A DNA stretch of 64,000 nt from DATEPR01 sp036273855 (GTDB lineage Bacteria > Actinomycetota > Actinomycetes > Mycobacteriales > Pseudonocardiaceae). A program made the translations under genes and the position numbers. The notes under the pieces were generated by a model. That model was not told the origin of the DNA. It searched no databases and saw nothing but the letters and a program-made list of their open reading frames with translations. This document shows positions 25,541-34,582 of this stretch, piece by piece; the first letter of the stretch is position 1, and each line of letters starts with the position of its first letter. The stretch lies in NCBI GenBank assembly GCA_036273855.1, contig DASUGU010000130.1, positions 124,001 through 188,000 of the forward strand, read 5' to 3'.

Positions 25541-26447
25541 CGCTGACCTCCGGCGCGTCACGGAACAGGTCGGCGACCTGATGACGGTGGCGTTCCAACC
25601 GATGCAGGGACAGGTCCAGGTCGGCCACCGCGTCCCGGATCAGGTCGAACGTCCGGTCACCGGTCAGGTCGACGAGCAGCACCCGGTCCCGGTGGCGCAC
25701 CCGCAGGCCGTCCTGCGTCAGGCGCGCGGCCAGTGGCGTGTCGCCCTCGTCCACCTCGACCATCAACAGGTCGCTCTGCCGCGTCATCGACGACAGCGAC
25801 GCCGACCGCAGCAGTTTCCCGCCGTCGATCGCGACCAGCGACGTGCAGATCCGTTCGATCTCACCGAGCAGGTGCGAGCACACCACGACCGAGATGCCGA
25901 ACTCCGAGCCGATGCGCTGCACGAGCGCCAGCATCGCGCGCCGGCCCTCGGGGTCCAGGCCGTTGGTCGGCTCGTCCAGCAGCACCAGCTCCGGATCGTG
26001 CACCAGCGCCTGCGCGAGTTTGACCCGCTGCTTCATGCCCGTGGAGTAGCCGCCCATCGGACGGTAGCGCTCCTCGTAGAGACCGACGTGCCGCAGGGTT
26101 TCCGACGCACGCTCGCGGGCCGTCGCGCGCGGCAGGCCGCTGACCCGCGCCAGGTGCGTGACGAACTCGGCGGCCGACACGTCGGGCGGCAGGCATTCGT
26201 GCTCGGGCATGTAGCCCACGCGCGCCCGCACGCCCTCGCCGTCCACCCTCGGGTCCAGCCCCAGCACCGAGATGCGGCCCGCTGTGGGTTCGAGCAGGCC
26301 GAGGGCGAGTTTGATGAGTGTGCTCTTACCGGCGCCGTTCGCGCCGACCAGGCCCACGATGCCCGGCTCGACGCTGACCGTGAGATCGGTGAGGGCGAGG
26401 ACGTCGCCGTACCGTTTCTCCAGCGCGTCGGTCTCGATGAGGATCAC
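25524..26447 (-). CDS. ABC transporter ATPase (first exporter pair)
   Basis: This 307-residue ABC ATPase has Walker A GANGAGKSTL, signature GGYSTGMKQR and Walker B LVLLDEPTNGLD with CSHLLGEIE. It starts at GTG 26447 (VILIETDALEKRYG) with no obvious ribosome-binding site, so it may be leaderless. It is the first gene of the leftward operon that runs at least to 21010. The 152-base gap upstream (26448-26599) presumably holds the promoter; I see no distinctive structure in it. Confidence 0.93.
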   Translation of the reverse strand: MILIETDALEKRYGDVLALTDLTVSVEPGIVGLVGANGAGKSTLIKLALGLLEPTAGRISVLGLDPRVDGEGVRARVGYMPEHECLPPDVSAAEFVTHLARVSGLPRATARERASETLRHVGLYEERYRPMGGYSTGMKQRVKLAQALVHDPELVLLDEPTNGLDPEGRRAMLALVQRIGSEFGISVVVCSHLLGEIERICTSLVAIDGGKLLRSASLSSMTRQSDLLMVEVDEGDTPLAARLTQDGLRVRHRDRVLLVDLTGDRTFDLIRDAVADLDLSLHRLERHRHQVADLFRDAPEVSDVAAR

Positions 26448-26599
26448 GCGGCGAACGCTAGCGATCGCGGACCACCCGCCACATCCGGTGTCACCCCGAT
26501 GTGCTCGCGATGATCCCTTAGGGGACGACCCGACGACCGCGTTCCCGGTGACCGAACCCGCCGCGTTACTCGGCGAGTTCGGCCACCGGGCAGGACGAC

Positions 26600-29386
26600 C
26601 TAGCTCGCCAGGGTGATCACCACCTGGGTGGCCCCCGGCGTCACGGTCACGGTGTGCGTCGTCGCGTTGAAGGTGCCACCGGTCACCGCGGTCACGCCGA
26701 CGGTCAGGAAGATCGGCAACTGCACGAGCACAGCGCCACCGGGCAGCGTGCCGGACAGGTTCACCGTGACCACCCGGCCCGCCGCGGGCTTGGTGACCGC
26801 GAGCGAGACCCCGTACGTACTGCGCGCACCGGTGGCCGTGTTGAACGACGACGTCAGGTTGCTGGCCGCGATCGTCTGGCCGGCCGCGATCCACGCGTTC
26901 GGGATGCCGCGCCCGACGTACAGCGGCCGGGTGTAGGTGAACGGCCCGGTGCCGCTGGCGGACAGGCCCTCGGCCACGATCGACTCGGCGAGGCCCTGTT
27001 CCTGGGCGGAGATCGGCCACACGTACGGGTCGGCGCCGAACTGCGGGCCGGCGTGGTTGCCGATCCACGGGTTGCTCGCGCTCGGCCCGCTGCCGTTCGC
27101 CTCCCACCAGGCGTTCGGACCACCGGTCGTGGTCTGGATCTGCCACGCGTAGCTGGTGATCGGCAGATCCCGGCGGGCCGTGCCGTACAGGCCGTCCGAC
27201 GAGTACGCGGTGTTGTACGCCGTGGAGAACCCGTTGAACGCGCCGAACGTCGGGAACGGCAGCCCGTTGGCCGCCAACCTGTCGAAGCCGAACGTGTACC
27301 GTCCGTCGCCCTGGTTCGGGTCACCCGCGATGCCGCTGAGCGCGCCGCCCATCAACATGGTCGACCACTGGTTCTGCCCGACCCACAACGGTGATGCCCA
27401 GTTGGCGTCGTTGAACGTGTTGCAGCGGTTGGCCGTGTCCGGCTGGTCGACCGTGCAGGGCAGGTAGTTGAACCCGTTGGTCGACTCGTTGCCGCCCAGC
27501 AACGTGTTCAGCGAGTTCAGCAGGTTGCTGTACGCCGTGTTCGCCCACTGTGCCTCGCCGGTCTGGCCGATCTTGGTCGCGATGTACCGGTAGGAGGCCA
27601 GCGCCTCCAGCGCCGAGTAGTCGTCGAACAGCCAGCGGCCGGAGGAGTCGTTGTCGAAACTGGCCTTCAGCACGCCGTCCGGGGACAGTTGGCCGGTGTA
27701 GATGATGTGCATGATGGTGAACAGGCTCGGTCCCCACGGGCTGGTCGCGGTGGCGTCGTCGTGGAAGAACTGGCTGACGAACGACGTGTCGTTGGTCTTG
27801 GCCAGGTAGGTCGCCCACGCTCCCAACGTCTTCCAGTCGCCGTCGAAGTACCAGTTGGCGCCGACCTCGTCGAAGTTGGGGGTCTCCGAGATCCGGCTGG
27901 TCAGCAGCAGGTTCCTGGCGTCCTGATAGTCGCCGGTCTCGAATCTGGCGGTCAGCTCACCGGGCACGTCGTGGTTGAGCACCCAGGAATAGTTGTTGGC
28001 GGCCGAGAACTGCGCCTCGCCGACCTGCATCATCAGCAGGTAGATCTCGCCCGCCTTGAACGCGTTGATCATCGCGGTGCCGGGGTTGGCCAGGTTGCCG
28101 GTGTCGGGCAGGGCGATGTTCGGCAGGGTGAAACTGGTCGTCTCGGCCAGGCGGCCGTTCCAGTGGTTGACCATCTGCGTGTCGGCGGCGTCGTACGTGG
28201 GTGCGCCCGCGGCCAGCGCCGCGCCGGTGGGCAGAGTTGCTCCGGTACCGAAGTTGTCCACCGCCACCACGTAGTCATGGTTGTTGGTCAGTCCCGGTTG
28301 GACGGTGTTCAGCGTCGTACTCGTGAGCCGCAGCAGGTTCGGCCCGGTGCCGCCCGGGTCGATCGTCACCGCCGCCGTGCCGTGGTTGGTCACCGAGACC
28401 CGGGTGTAGACCAGCAGGAACGGGTTGCCGCCGATCGTCACCTTGTCCGCGAAGTCCTTGATCGAGACAGCCACCGTGCCGGAGGTGAACGACGTCTTCA
28501 TCGCCGGCAGGTAGCCGCTGTCCTGCGTCCACTGCACCGACTGCGCCGGCCGGGGGCCGCCCAGCTGGTAGATGCCGAAGGAGTACATGGCACCGCAGAT
28601 CGTGGTGCCGGCGTCGTTGAGCGTGGTCGGCACGCCACGGGCGAAGAACGAGCCGGACAGGTACGAGGTGACCGGCCAGAAGTTGCCCTCCCAGCCCAGC
28701 GCGGTGTCGTTGAAGAAGCCCTGGCTGAACGGGTCGTTCGGGGTGGGGAAGTTGGTGCCGTACGATCTGGGCAGTGCGGCGTTGTGGCACGCGTTGGGCG
28801 CGACGGCGGGCAACCCCTGGAAGCCGCTCGTGCCCGTGGCTAGGCCGGGGATCTGCCACGTCCTCGTGGTCGCCGTCGTGCACGGGAGCTGCACGAGCGG
28901 GGTGTTGCCGACGGTGGCGTCGGCGCTGGGCACGACACACTTGCCCGAGTGCACGGCCACGATGTTGAACCCCGAGCCCGCCGGGTCGACGGTGAACTGC
29001 TGGTTGGTCTGCCCGTTGCAGGTCCACTGGATCACCTGGGCGTTGTCGGCGACCGAGACGCCGGACACGTCGACGCAGGCGCCCGCGGTGAGGGTGCCGA
29101 TCGTGTAGGTGTTGGTGGTGCCGGCGACCGGGGTGAAGGTGAAGGACTGGCTGGTCGATGCGTTGCAGGACAGTTGGACCAGTTGCAGTCCCGTGGTGGC
29201 CGCGCCGCCGGGCACGGTCATGCACCCGCCGCCACCGCCGTTGGTCACGGTGGAGGCGAATGCCGTGGCCGCGTTGGCATTCGTCGATGTGACGGTGCCC
29301 AGAGCGGTCATGGCGAGCAGGATCGCCGCCAGCACGGCCAGACCTGGTGAACGGACGGTTCTGGATAACCGGGAGGCCAGACGCAT
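26600..29386 (-). CDS. Secreted ricin-B lectin / six-hairpin glycosidase-like protein
   Basis: This 928-residue exported protein has a signal peptide of about 40 residues (LAVLAAILLAMTALGTVTS, ends near ANAA). Residues about 41-180 are a ricin-type beta-trefoil with Q-x-W/F-like repeats and Cys pairs. The long remainder resembles six-hairpin (alpha/alpha)6 glycoside hydrolases (YFDGDWKTLGAWATYLAKT, RWLFDDYSALEALASYRYI). I cannot assign a CAZy family. The C-terminus is a small beta domain (AVTGGTFNATTHTVTVTPG). The ribosome-binding site AAGGAG is clear. It lies directly after the GH127 and arabinoside-type importer genes, so an extracellular depolymerase feeding that pathway is likely (inference). 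Confidence 0.75.
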   Translation of the reverse strand: MRLASRLSRTVRSPGLAVLAAILLAMTALGTVTSTNANAATAFASTVTNGGGGGCMTVPGGAATTGLQLVQLSCNASTSQSFTFTPVAGTTNTYTIGTLTAGACVDVSGVSVADNAQVIQWTCNGQTNQQFTVDPAGSGFNIVAVHSGKCVVPSADATVGNTPLVQLPCTTATTRTWQIPGLATGTSGFQGLPAVAPNACHNAALPRSYGTNFPTPNDPFSQGFFNDTALGWEGNFWPVTSYLSGSFFARGVPTTLNDAGTTICGAMYSFGIYQLGGPRPAQSVQWTQDSGYLPAMKTSFTSGTVAVSIKDFADKVTIGGNPFLLVYTRVSVTNHGTAAVTIDPGGTGPNLLRLTSTTLNTVQPGLTNNHDYVVAVDNFGTGATLPTGAALAAGAPTYDAADTQMVNHWNGRLAETTSFTLPNIALPDTGNLANPGTAMINAFKAGEIYLLMMQVGEAQFSAANNYSWVLNHDVPGELTARFETGDYQDARNLLLTSRISETPNFDEVGANWYFDGDWKTLGAWATYLAKTNDTSFVSQFFHDDATATSPWGPSLFTIMHIIYTGQLSPDGVLKASFDNDSSGRWLFDDYSALEALASYRYIATKIGQTGEAQWANTAYSNLLNSLNTLLGGNESTNGFNYLPCTVDQPDTANRCNTFNDANWASPLWVGQNQWSTMLMGGALSGIAGDPNQGDGRYTFGFDRLAANGLPFPTFGAFNGFSTAYNTAYSSDGLYGTARRDLPITSYAWQIQTTTGGPNAWWEANGSGPSASNPWIGNHAGPQFGADPYVWPISAQEQGLAESIVAEGLSASGTGPFTYTRPLYVGRGIPNAWIAAGQTIAASNLTSSFNTATGARSTYGVSLAVTKPAAGRVVTVNLSGTLPGGAVLVQLPIFLTVGVTAVTGGTFNATTHTVTVTPGATQVVITLAS

Positions 29387-29426
29387 GGTTCACTCCTTGT
29401 CTCGGTGAACGCCGTGCCCGATCAGC

Positions 29427-31325
29427 TCATCCTGTGGTCGTGACCGGGATCCACACGCGCATCGGGCCCGGTGTGCGGTTGCCCCACAGGAAGTAGGGAA
29501 CGGCGGTGAAGGTGATCGGCCCGGCGTGGCTCTCGCCGGGCGGCTCGGCGGAATACAGTGCGGCGGACGCGGGCGCCTCGACGGCCCCGGTGGCGGTGAG
29601 TGTCACCGGGAAGTCCGGCGCTCCGGTGTCGACCGCCACCGGTACGGCCGGATCGATCCGTACGTCCTCCAGCGCGACGCCATCGGGCAGGTCGGCCCGT
29701 TCCAGGCAGTAGACGAGCGGCCCCCGGGTCAGCGTCACGCAGCCCCGCACGGCGTCGACGCTCGGATGCGGCCGGACGACGCGGGCCGGCATGGGCAGGT
29801 CGAGCAGCACGGTGGCGCCTGCCGACCAGTCCCGGCGCACCCGAAGGTAGCCGTCGTCGACGGCGACCGGCGCGCCGTCCAGGCGAACGTCCTCGGTCGA
29901 GCACCAGGACGGGATCCGCAGGGCCATGGTGAGCCGCGCGGCCGAGGTCACGGTCAGCTCGACCCGGCCGTCCCACGGATACCCGGTGCGAACGGCGATC
30001 CGCACCGGGTATCCGTGCGCCGTGGTCGTGGTCTCGCCAGCCGTGTAGAGGTGTACCTGTAGTCCACTGTGGTCAGTGGTGATGGCGTAGCCGGCCAGGG
30101 ACGCGACCAGCCGGGCGAGGTTGGGCGGGCAGCACGCGCAGGAGTACCAGGACAGGCGCCCTGATGGCGCGTCCTCGTCCGAACCGTCGTGCCCGGTGCG
30201 CAGGTGCAACGGGTTGGAGTAGCAGAAGTGCGTCCCGTCCAGGCCGGTCGAACCAGCGATGACGTTGTACAGCGCGCGTTCCATCTCGTCGGCGTACCGG
30301 ACGCCACCGGTGGCCAGCAGCATGCGCCAGTTCCACTGGAAGCTCGCGATGGCCGCACACGTCTCGCCGTACGCCCGGTCCGCCGGCAGCTCGTACGGGT
30401 CGCCGAACGCCTCGTCGCGATGCCGGGACCCCTGCGCGCCGGTGATGTACGTCTTCGCGCCGAACGCGTCGTCCCACAGCCTGCGGGCGGCGGCCAGCAG
30501 TTCGCCGTCGTGCGTCTCCACGGCCACGTCCACCATGCCCATCAGCAGGTAGAGCTGGCGCACGACGTGCCCGGCGACCGTCTCGGCCCGCCGTGGCGCC
30601 ACGTGGTCCTGCAGGTAGGTCGAGCCGAACCGCGCGCCGGCCAGCAGCCCGTGTCCGCGCAGGTCGAGGAACCGCGTGGCCACGTCGAGGTACGGGCGGT
30701 GCCCGGTCACCCGGTACAGTTCCACCAGCGCCGTCTCGATCTCCGGGTGCCCGTCGACGCCGTCCACCTCGCTGAACCGCTCGACGATCAGGTCGGCGAA
30801 GCGCCGGGCGACCGTCACGACCTCCGCGCTCGCCCCGGTGCGCGCCGCCGCCACGGCGGCCTGGATGAGGTGGCCCGCGCAGTACAGCTCGTGGCTCCAC
30901 GCCAGTTCCTGCCAGCGCCTGTCGGGCGTGACGACGGTGAAGTACGAGTTGAGGTAGCCGTCGTCACCCTGGGCCTTGGCCAGCAGCGCCGCCGTCGTGT
31001 CCAGGAACGTGCGCAGGCCGGCGTCGTCCGGGGTGCGGCCCAGCTGCCAGGCCGCGGCCTCCAGGGTCTTGTACACGTCGGAGTCGGCGAACCACATGTT
31101 CTGGAAGTCGCCGTTCGCCTCACCGGTGACGCGGCGCAGGTTGTCGATCGCGCCGAAGGCGTCGAGTTGGTCGACGCAGTGCGGCAGCGAGGCGGCGGCG
31201 TTGCGGCGTTGCCACGCGCCGAACAGGCTGTCCGGCGCGAACGTGGTCTCGTCGAGACACAGTGGCCGCAGCGCGACATCGGCGGCCGGCGTCGGGTGGA
31301 CGGGGCCGGGGATCGGTTGGGTCAT
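29427..31325 (-). CDS. Glycoside hydrolase family 127, beta-L-arabinofuranosidase-like
   Basis: This 632-residue cytoplasmic enzyme lacks a signal peptide. The zinc-bound cysteine-nucleophile site of GH127 is present: Glu321 and Cys323 in GETCAAIASF, and Cys398-Cys399 in YSCACCPPN. These align with Glu338, Cys340, Cys417 and Cys418 of Bifidobacterium HypBA1 (established family knowledge). Other landmarks are FQNMWFADSDVYKTLEA and SHELYCAGHLIQAAVA. It acts on imported beta-L-arabinofuranosides in that model. It follows the importer permeases in one leftward operon. Its substrate range is inferred from the family. Confidence 0.9.
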   Translation of the reverse strand: MTQPIPGPVHPTPAADVALRPLCLDETTFAPDSLFGAWQRRNAAASLPHCVDQLDAFGAIDNLRRVTGEANGDFQNMWFADSDVYKTLEAAAWQLGRTPDDAGLRTFLDTTAALLAKAQGDDGYLNSYFTVVTPDRRWQELAWSHELYCAGHLIQAAVAAARTGASAEVVTVARRFADLIVERFSEVDGVDGHPEIETALVELYRVTGHRPYLDVATRFLDLRGHGLLAGARFGSTYLQDHVAPRRAETVAGHVVRQLYLLMGMVDVAVETHDGELLAAARRLWDDAFGAKTYITGAQGSRHRDEAFGDPYELPADRAYGETCAAIASFQWNWRMLLATGGVRYADEMERALYNVIAGSTGLDGTHFCYSNPLHLRTGHDGSDEDAPSGRLSWYSCACCPPNLARLVASLAGYAITTDHSGLQVHLYTAGETTTTAHGYPVRIAVRTGYPWDGRVELTVTSAARLTMALRIPSWCSTEDVRLDGAPVAVDDGYLRVRRDWSAGATVLLDLPMPARVVRPHPSVDAVRGCVTLTRGPLVYCLERADLPDGVALEDVRIDPAVPVAVDTGAPDFPVTLTATGAVEAPASAALYSAEPPGESHAGPITFTAVPYFLWGNRTPGPMRVWIPVTTTG

Positions 31326-31343
31326 CGAAGTGCCTCTTCTCGC

Positions 31344-32162
31344 TCAGCCCTTGAGGGCGCCCGAGGTGAAGCCGCGGACGTAGTACCGCTGCAGCACCAG
31401 AAACACAGCCACGCACGGCAGGGCGGACGTGACCACGCCCGCCTGCAGTGCGCCGTAGTCGACCGAGCCGAGGCTGCCGGACTGGAGGTCGAACAGCGCC
31501 AGTGGCAGCGTGAACCTGGAGCCGTCGGTGAGGAAGATCAGTGGCGCGACGAACTCGTTCCACGCCGCCAGGAACGAGAACAGCGCGACGGTGACGATGC
31601 CGGGCAGCACACCGCGCAGCAGCACCCTGCGCAGCGCGCCGCCGACCGTGCAGCCGTCGATGAGTGCCGCCTCCTCCAGTTCGACCGGGAGCGCGGTGAA
31701 GGAGTTGCGCATCATGAACAACCCGAACGGCATCTGCAACACGGCGAGGACCAGGGCGAGGCCCACCAGCGAGTTCTGCAACCCGATCCAGCCGAGCAGG
31801 ATGTAGAGCGGCACCAGGATGGTGGTGTACGGGACCATCAGGATGGCCAGCGTGACGATGAAGAGCAGGTTGCGCCCGCGAAAGGGCAGCCGGGCCATGG
31901 CGTAGCCGGCCAGCGTGGTCGTCACGACGGTGACGGTGACCGCGATGACCGCGACCAGGGCGGTGTTCAGCAGATAGGTGGGCAGCCCGTTGCCGTAGCC
32001 GATCAGCCTGCGGTAGTTCGCCACCCCGAAGCCCTGCTTGCCGTTCGCGGCCTCCGGCCCGTTGAGGGACGAGTAGAGCGTCCACAGCAGCGGCAGCAGG
32101 AACAGCACGGCGAGCGCGAGGCCGGTGACATGGAATCCGGCGGACCGCGTCCGGGTCACCAC
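31344..32162 (-). CDS. Carbohydrate ABC transporter permease (MalG type)
   Basis: This 272-residue inner-membrane permease has six hydrophobic segments. The coupling EAA loop reads EEAALIDGCTVGGALRRVLL, and SFLAAWNEFVAPLIFL is the typical MalG-family C-terminal segment. It starts at GTG 32162, one base from the stop of the MalF-type permease. It forms an importer with that permease and the lipoprotein at 33093; the ATPase is not encoded here and is probably a shared MsiK-type protein, usual for actinomycetes. Confidence 0.92.
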   Translation of the reverse strand: MVTRTRSAGFHVTGLALAVLFLLPLLWTLYSSLNGPEAANGKQGFGVANYRRLIGYGNGLPTYLLNTALVAVIAVTVTVVTTTLAGYAMARLPFRGRNLLFIVTLAILMVPYTTILVPLYILLGWIGLQNSLVGLALVLAVLQMPFGLFMMRNSFTALPVELEEAALIDGCTVGGALRRVLLRGVLPGIVTVALFSFLAAWNEFVAPLIFLTDGSRFTLPLALFDLQSGSLGSVDYGALQAGVVTSALPCVAVFLVLQRYYVRGFTSGALKG

Positions 32163-32163
32163 C

Positions 32164-33090
32164 TCACCGCCCTTCCCGGCGGATCAGCCGCATCTGCACC
32201 ACGTTCACGATGACCAGCACGACCAGCGTCGCCACCGACACCGCGGCGGCCCGGCCGAGATCCTGGGACAGGAAGGCCTCGCGGTAGATGTCGATGACCA
32301 CCGTCGCCGTGTAGTGCCGGCCGCCGGTCAGGATGAAGAACTGGTCGAACGCCAGCAGCGAGCCGGTCACCGACAGCACCATGGTCAGCGCGATGGTCGG
32401 CCGCAGCAGCGGCAACGTCACCCGCCACATGGTCTGCCAGCGGTTGGCGCCGTCGATCCGGGCCGCCTCGTACAGCGCCGGGTCGATGCTCTGCAGGCCG
32501 GTCATCAGGATGAGCATGTAGAAGCCGGCGAACCGCCAGGTGATCATGAGGACGGTCGAGCCCAGCGCGTTGCCGGTCGAGCCGAGCCAGTCCACGTGGC
32601 CCAGGCCGATCGCCCGTACCAGGTTGTTCAGCGGCGACCCGTCGGCGTTGAACAACCCGTAGAACAGCAGGCTCGTCGATGCGAGCCCGACGGCGCTGGG
32701 CAGGAACAGGACCGTGCGGTAGGTCCCGATCCGCCTGCGGTCCTGGTGCATCAACAGCGCCAGCCCGAACGCGATCAGGCCGAGCACGACGGTGGTCACC
32801 GCCGTGTACTTGAGCGTGAACCACACCGCCCGGATGAACAGCGGATCGCGCAGTGCCTGGTAGTCCGTGACCCCGTTGGGTGCCGAGGCGCCCAGCAGCG
32901 GCCAGTGGTTGAACGACATCCACACCATCAACCCGAGCGGGATGACGAACAGCACCGCGACCAGCAGCGTCATGGGCGCCACGTACAGGATCCCCAGCCT
33001 GCGGCGCCCCCTGCTGATGGGGGCGCGGCGGGCCGTCGGTGCCGGGGATGCCGGTGCCGGGGATCGGGTCGGCGACGACAGGGAGATCAT
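32164..33090 (-). CDS. Carbohydrate ABC transporter permease (MalF type)
   Basis: This 308-residue permease has an N-terminal Pro/Ala-rich cytosolic segment and six membrane helices. The EAA loop is YEAARIDGANRWQTMWRVTL. The start at ATG 33090 is two bases after the substrate-binding protein stop. It is the partner of the MalG-type subunit downstream. Confidence 0.92.
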   Translation of the reverse strand: MISLSSPTRSPAPASPAPTARRAPISRGRRRLGILYVAPMTLLVAVLFVIPLGLMVWMSFNHWPLLGASAPNGVTDYQALRDPLFIRAVWFTLKYTAVTTVVLGLIAFGLALLMHQDRRRIGTYRTVLFLPSAVGLASTSLLFYGLFNADGSPLNNLVRAIGLGHVDWLGSTGNALGSTVLMITWRFAGFYMLILMTGLQSIDPALYEAARIDGANRWQTMWRVTLPLLRPTIALTMVLSVTGSLLAFDQFFILTGGRHYTATVVIDIYREAFLSQDLGRAAAVSVATLVVLVIVNVVQMRLIRREGR

Positions 33091-33092
33091 GG

Positions 33093-34406
33093 TCAGCCGC
33101 TGGTCGACAGCGACTGGGTGATGGAACTGTTGTGCTGTTGGAGAATCGTTTCCACGTCACCCTTGCCGAACACCGCGTCGATCACCGCCTCGGTCCACGG
33201 ACCGTCGGGATCGTTGAACGTCTGGCCGAAGTTGACCGAGATCGGCGTCTGGCCGATGCCGGGCAGCCGGTTGAACACGCCCAGCCGCGGATCCTGCTTG
33301 GCGTAGGTGTTGTCGATCAGGTCGGACCGGACCGTGACGTTCTTGCTCTTCGCCACGACCTGCACCTGGGCCTGCTCGGACAGCGTCCAGGAGATGAAGT
33401 TCCAGGCCTCGGCCACGTGCTTGCTGTCCGCGCCGATGCCCAACACGTCACCACCGACGAACGACGACGTGCCGCCGGTCAGTCCGGGGATCGGCGCGAC
33501 GCCGACCTGCAGGCCGGGACCCTCCTTGAGGCCCTGCAGCGCCGTGGCGCCCATCGGCTCGATGCCGATCCTGCCGTCGGCGAACGCCTGGCCCCACGTC
33601 GGCCCGGACTCGTTCTTGGCCGACACGGGCACGGATCCGTCGTCATACATCTGCCGCAGCAGCCCGTAGACCTTGGCCGCGGTCGGGTTGTCGATCGTGG
33701 ACGCGGTGCCCTGCGCGTTGAGCACGGTGCCGCCGGACGCCCAGATCATCGGCCAGCTGGTGAACAGCTGGCAGCCGGGGCAGGCACCACCGAAGAAGTA
33801 GCCGCCGACACCCCCGCCGAGCGCGGAGATCTTCTTGGCGTCGGCGGCCACCTCGGCCAGTGTGGTCGGCGGCTTGTTCGGGTCCAGCCCGGCGCGGGTG
33901 AACAGCACCTTGTTGTAGAACAGGGCGGACAGGTCGAGGTCGTGCGGGACGGCGAAGATCCGGCCGTCGTGGGTGGCCGCCTTCATGTGGGACGGCGCGA
34001 GTGCAGCCTTGAACGGCAACTGGTTGACCCGGTCGGTGATGTCCAGGAACACGCCGCCCTTGGCCGCGTAGTTCGGTGCGTACACCACGTCCGACGCGAG
34101 GACGTCGGGCAGCTGGCGCGCGCCCGCGGCCGTGCCGACCTTCTGCTGGTAGGAGTCGGCCGGGAACACGGTCAGTTTGACCTTGTTCTTGTGGCTGGCG
34201 TTGTAGGCGTCGACGAGTGTCTGGCTGAAGGTGGACGTCGACGATCGGGTCCACATGGTGATCGTGGTGCCGTCGTCCACCGAGTCGGTGGAACCGGTCG
34301 ATGCCGAGGGAGACACGCTCTGACATGCGGAAAGGGCCAATGCGCCGGCCAGCACGGCGACGGCCGTACGTCCCAGCCGGGTGATGGACCTGGTGTGCGA
34401 ACTCAT
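33093..34406 (-). CDS. Sugar ABC transporter substrate-binding lipoprotein
   Basis: This 437-residue extracellular solute-binding protein (family 1) has a lipoprotein signal with lipobox LSAC at residues 25-28. The mature part shows ITMWTRSSTSTFSQTLVDAY and GRIFAVPHDLDLSALFYNK, typical of CUT1-type oligosaccharide binders. AGGAGA precedes the ATG. It is the first gene of the leftward arabinoside-type operon and divergent from the LacI regulator. Confidence 0.92.
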   Translation of the reverse strand: MSSHTRSITRLGRTAVAVLAGALALSACQSVSPSASTGSTDSVDDGTTITMWTRSSTSTFSQTLVDAYNASHKNKVKLTVFPADSYQQKVGTAAGARQLPDVLASDVVYAPNYAAKGGVFLDITDRVNQLPFKAALAPSHMKAATHDGRIFAVPHDLDLSALFYNKVLFTRAGLDPNKPPTTLAEVAADAKKISALGGGVGGYFFGGACPGCQLFTSWPMIWASGGTVLNAQGTASTIDNPTAAKVYGLLRQMYDDGSVPVSAKNESGPTWGQAFADGRIGIEPMGATALQGLKEGPGLQVGVAPIPGLTGGTSSFVGGDVLGIGADSKHVAEAWNFISWTLSEQAQVQVVAKSKNVTVRSDLIDNTYAKQDPRLGVFNRLPGIGQTPISVNFGQTFNDPDGPWTEAVIDAVFGKGDVETILQQHNSSITQSLSTSG

Positions 34407-34468
34407 CGTGTCTCCTAACGGGAGGCCAACGACGGCCGTGGGCTTCGGCAGCTCGCTGCGGAAACCTC

Positions 34469-34482
34469 GGAAACCGATTTCC
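34469..34482. promoter_or_regulatory. LacI-type operator
   Basis: GGAAACCGATTTCC is a 14-base near-palindrome (six of seven pairs) with the central CG typical of LacI/GalR-family operators. It sits 63 bases upstream of the binding-protein start and about 100 bases from the divergent LacI regulator gene, so it probably mediates repression of the transporter-GH127 operon and perhaps autoregulation. Confidence 0.6.
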
Positions 34483-34582
34483 GACCACCTTGGCCCGCTC
34501 CGTGGTTGAGTGTCAAGGGTAGTTTTCCGTCAGGTAGGCGCGGTGTACCGGGTCACGCGGCCGTCCGATGTAGAGTGCAACC

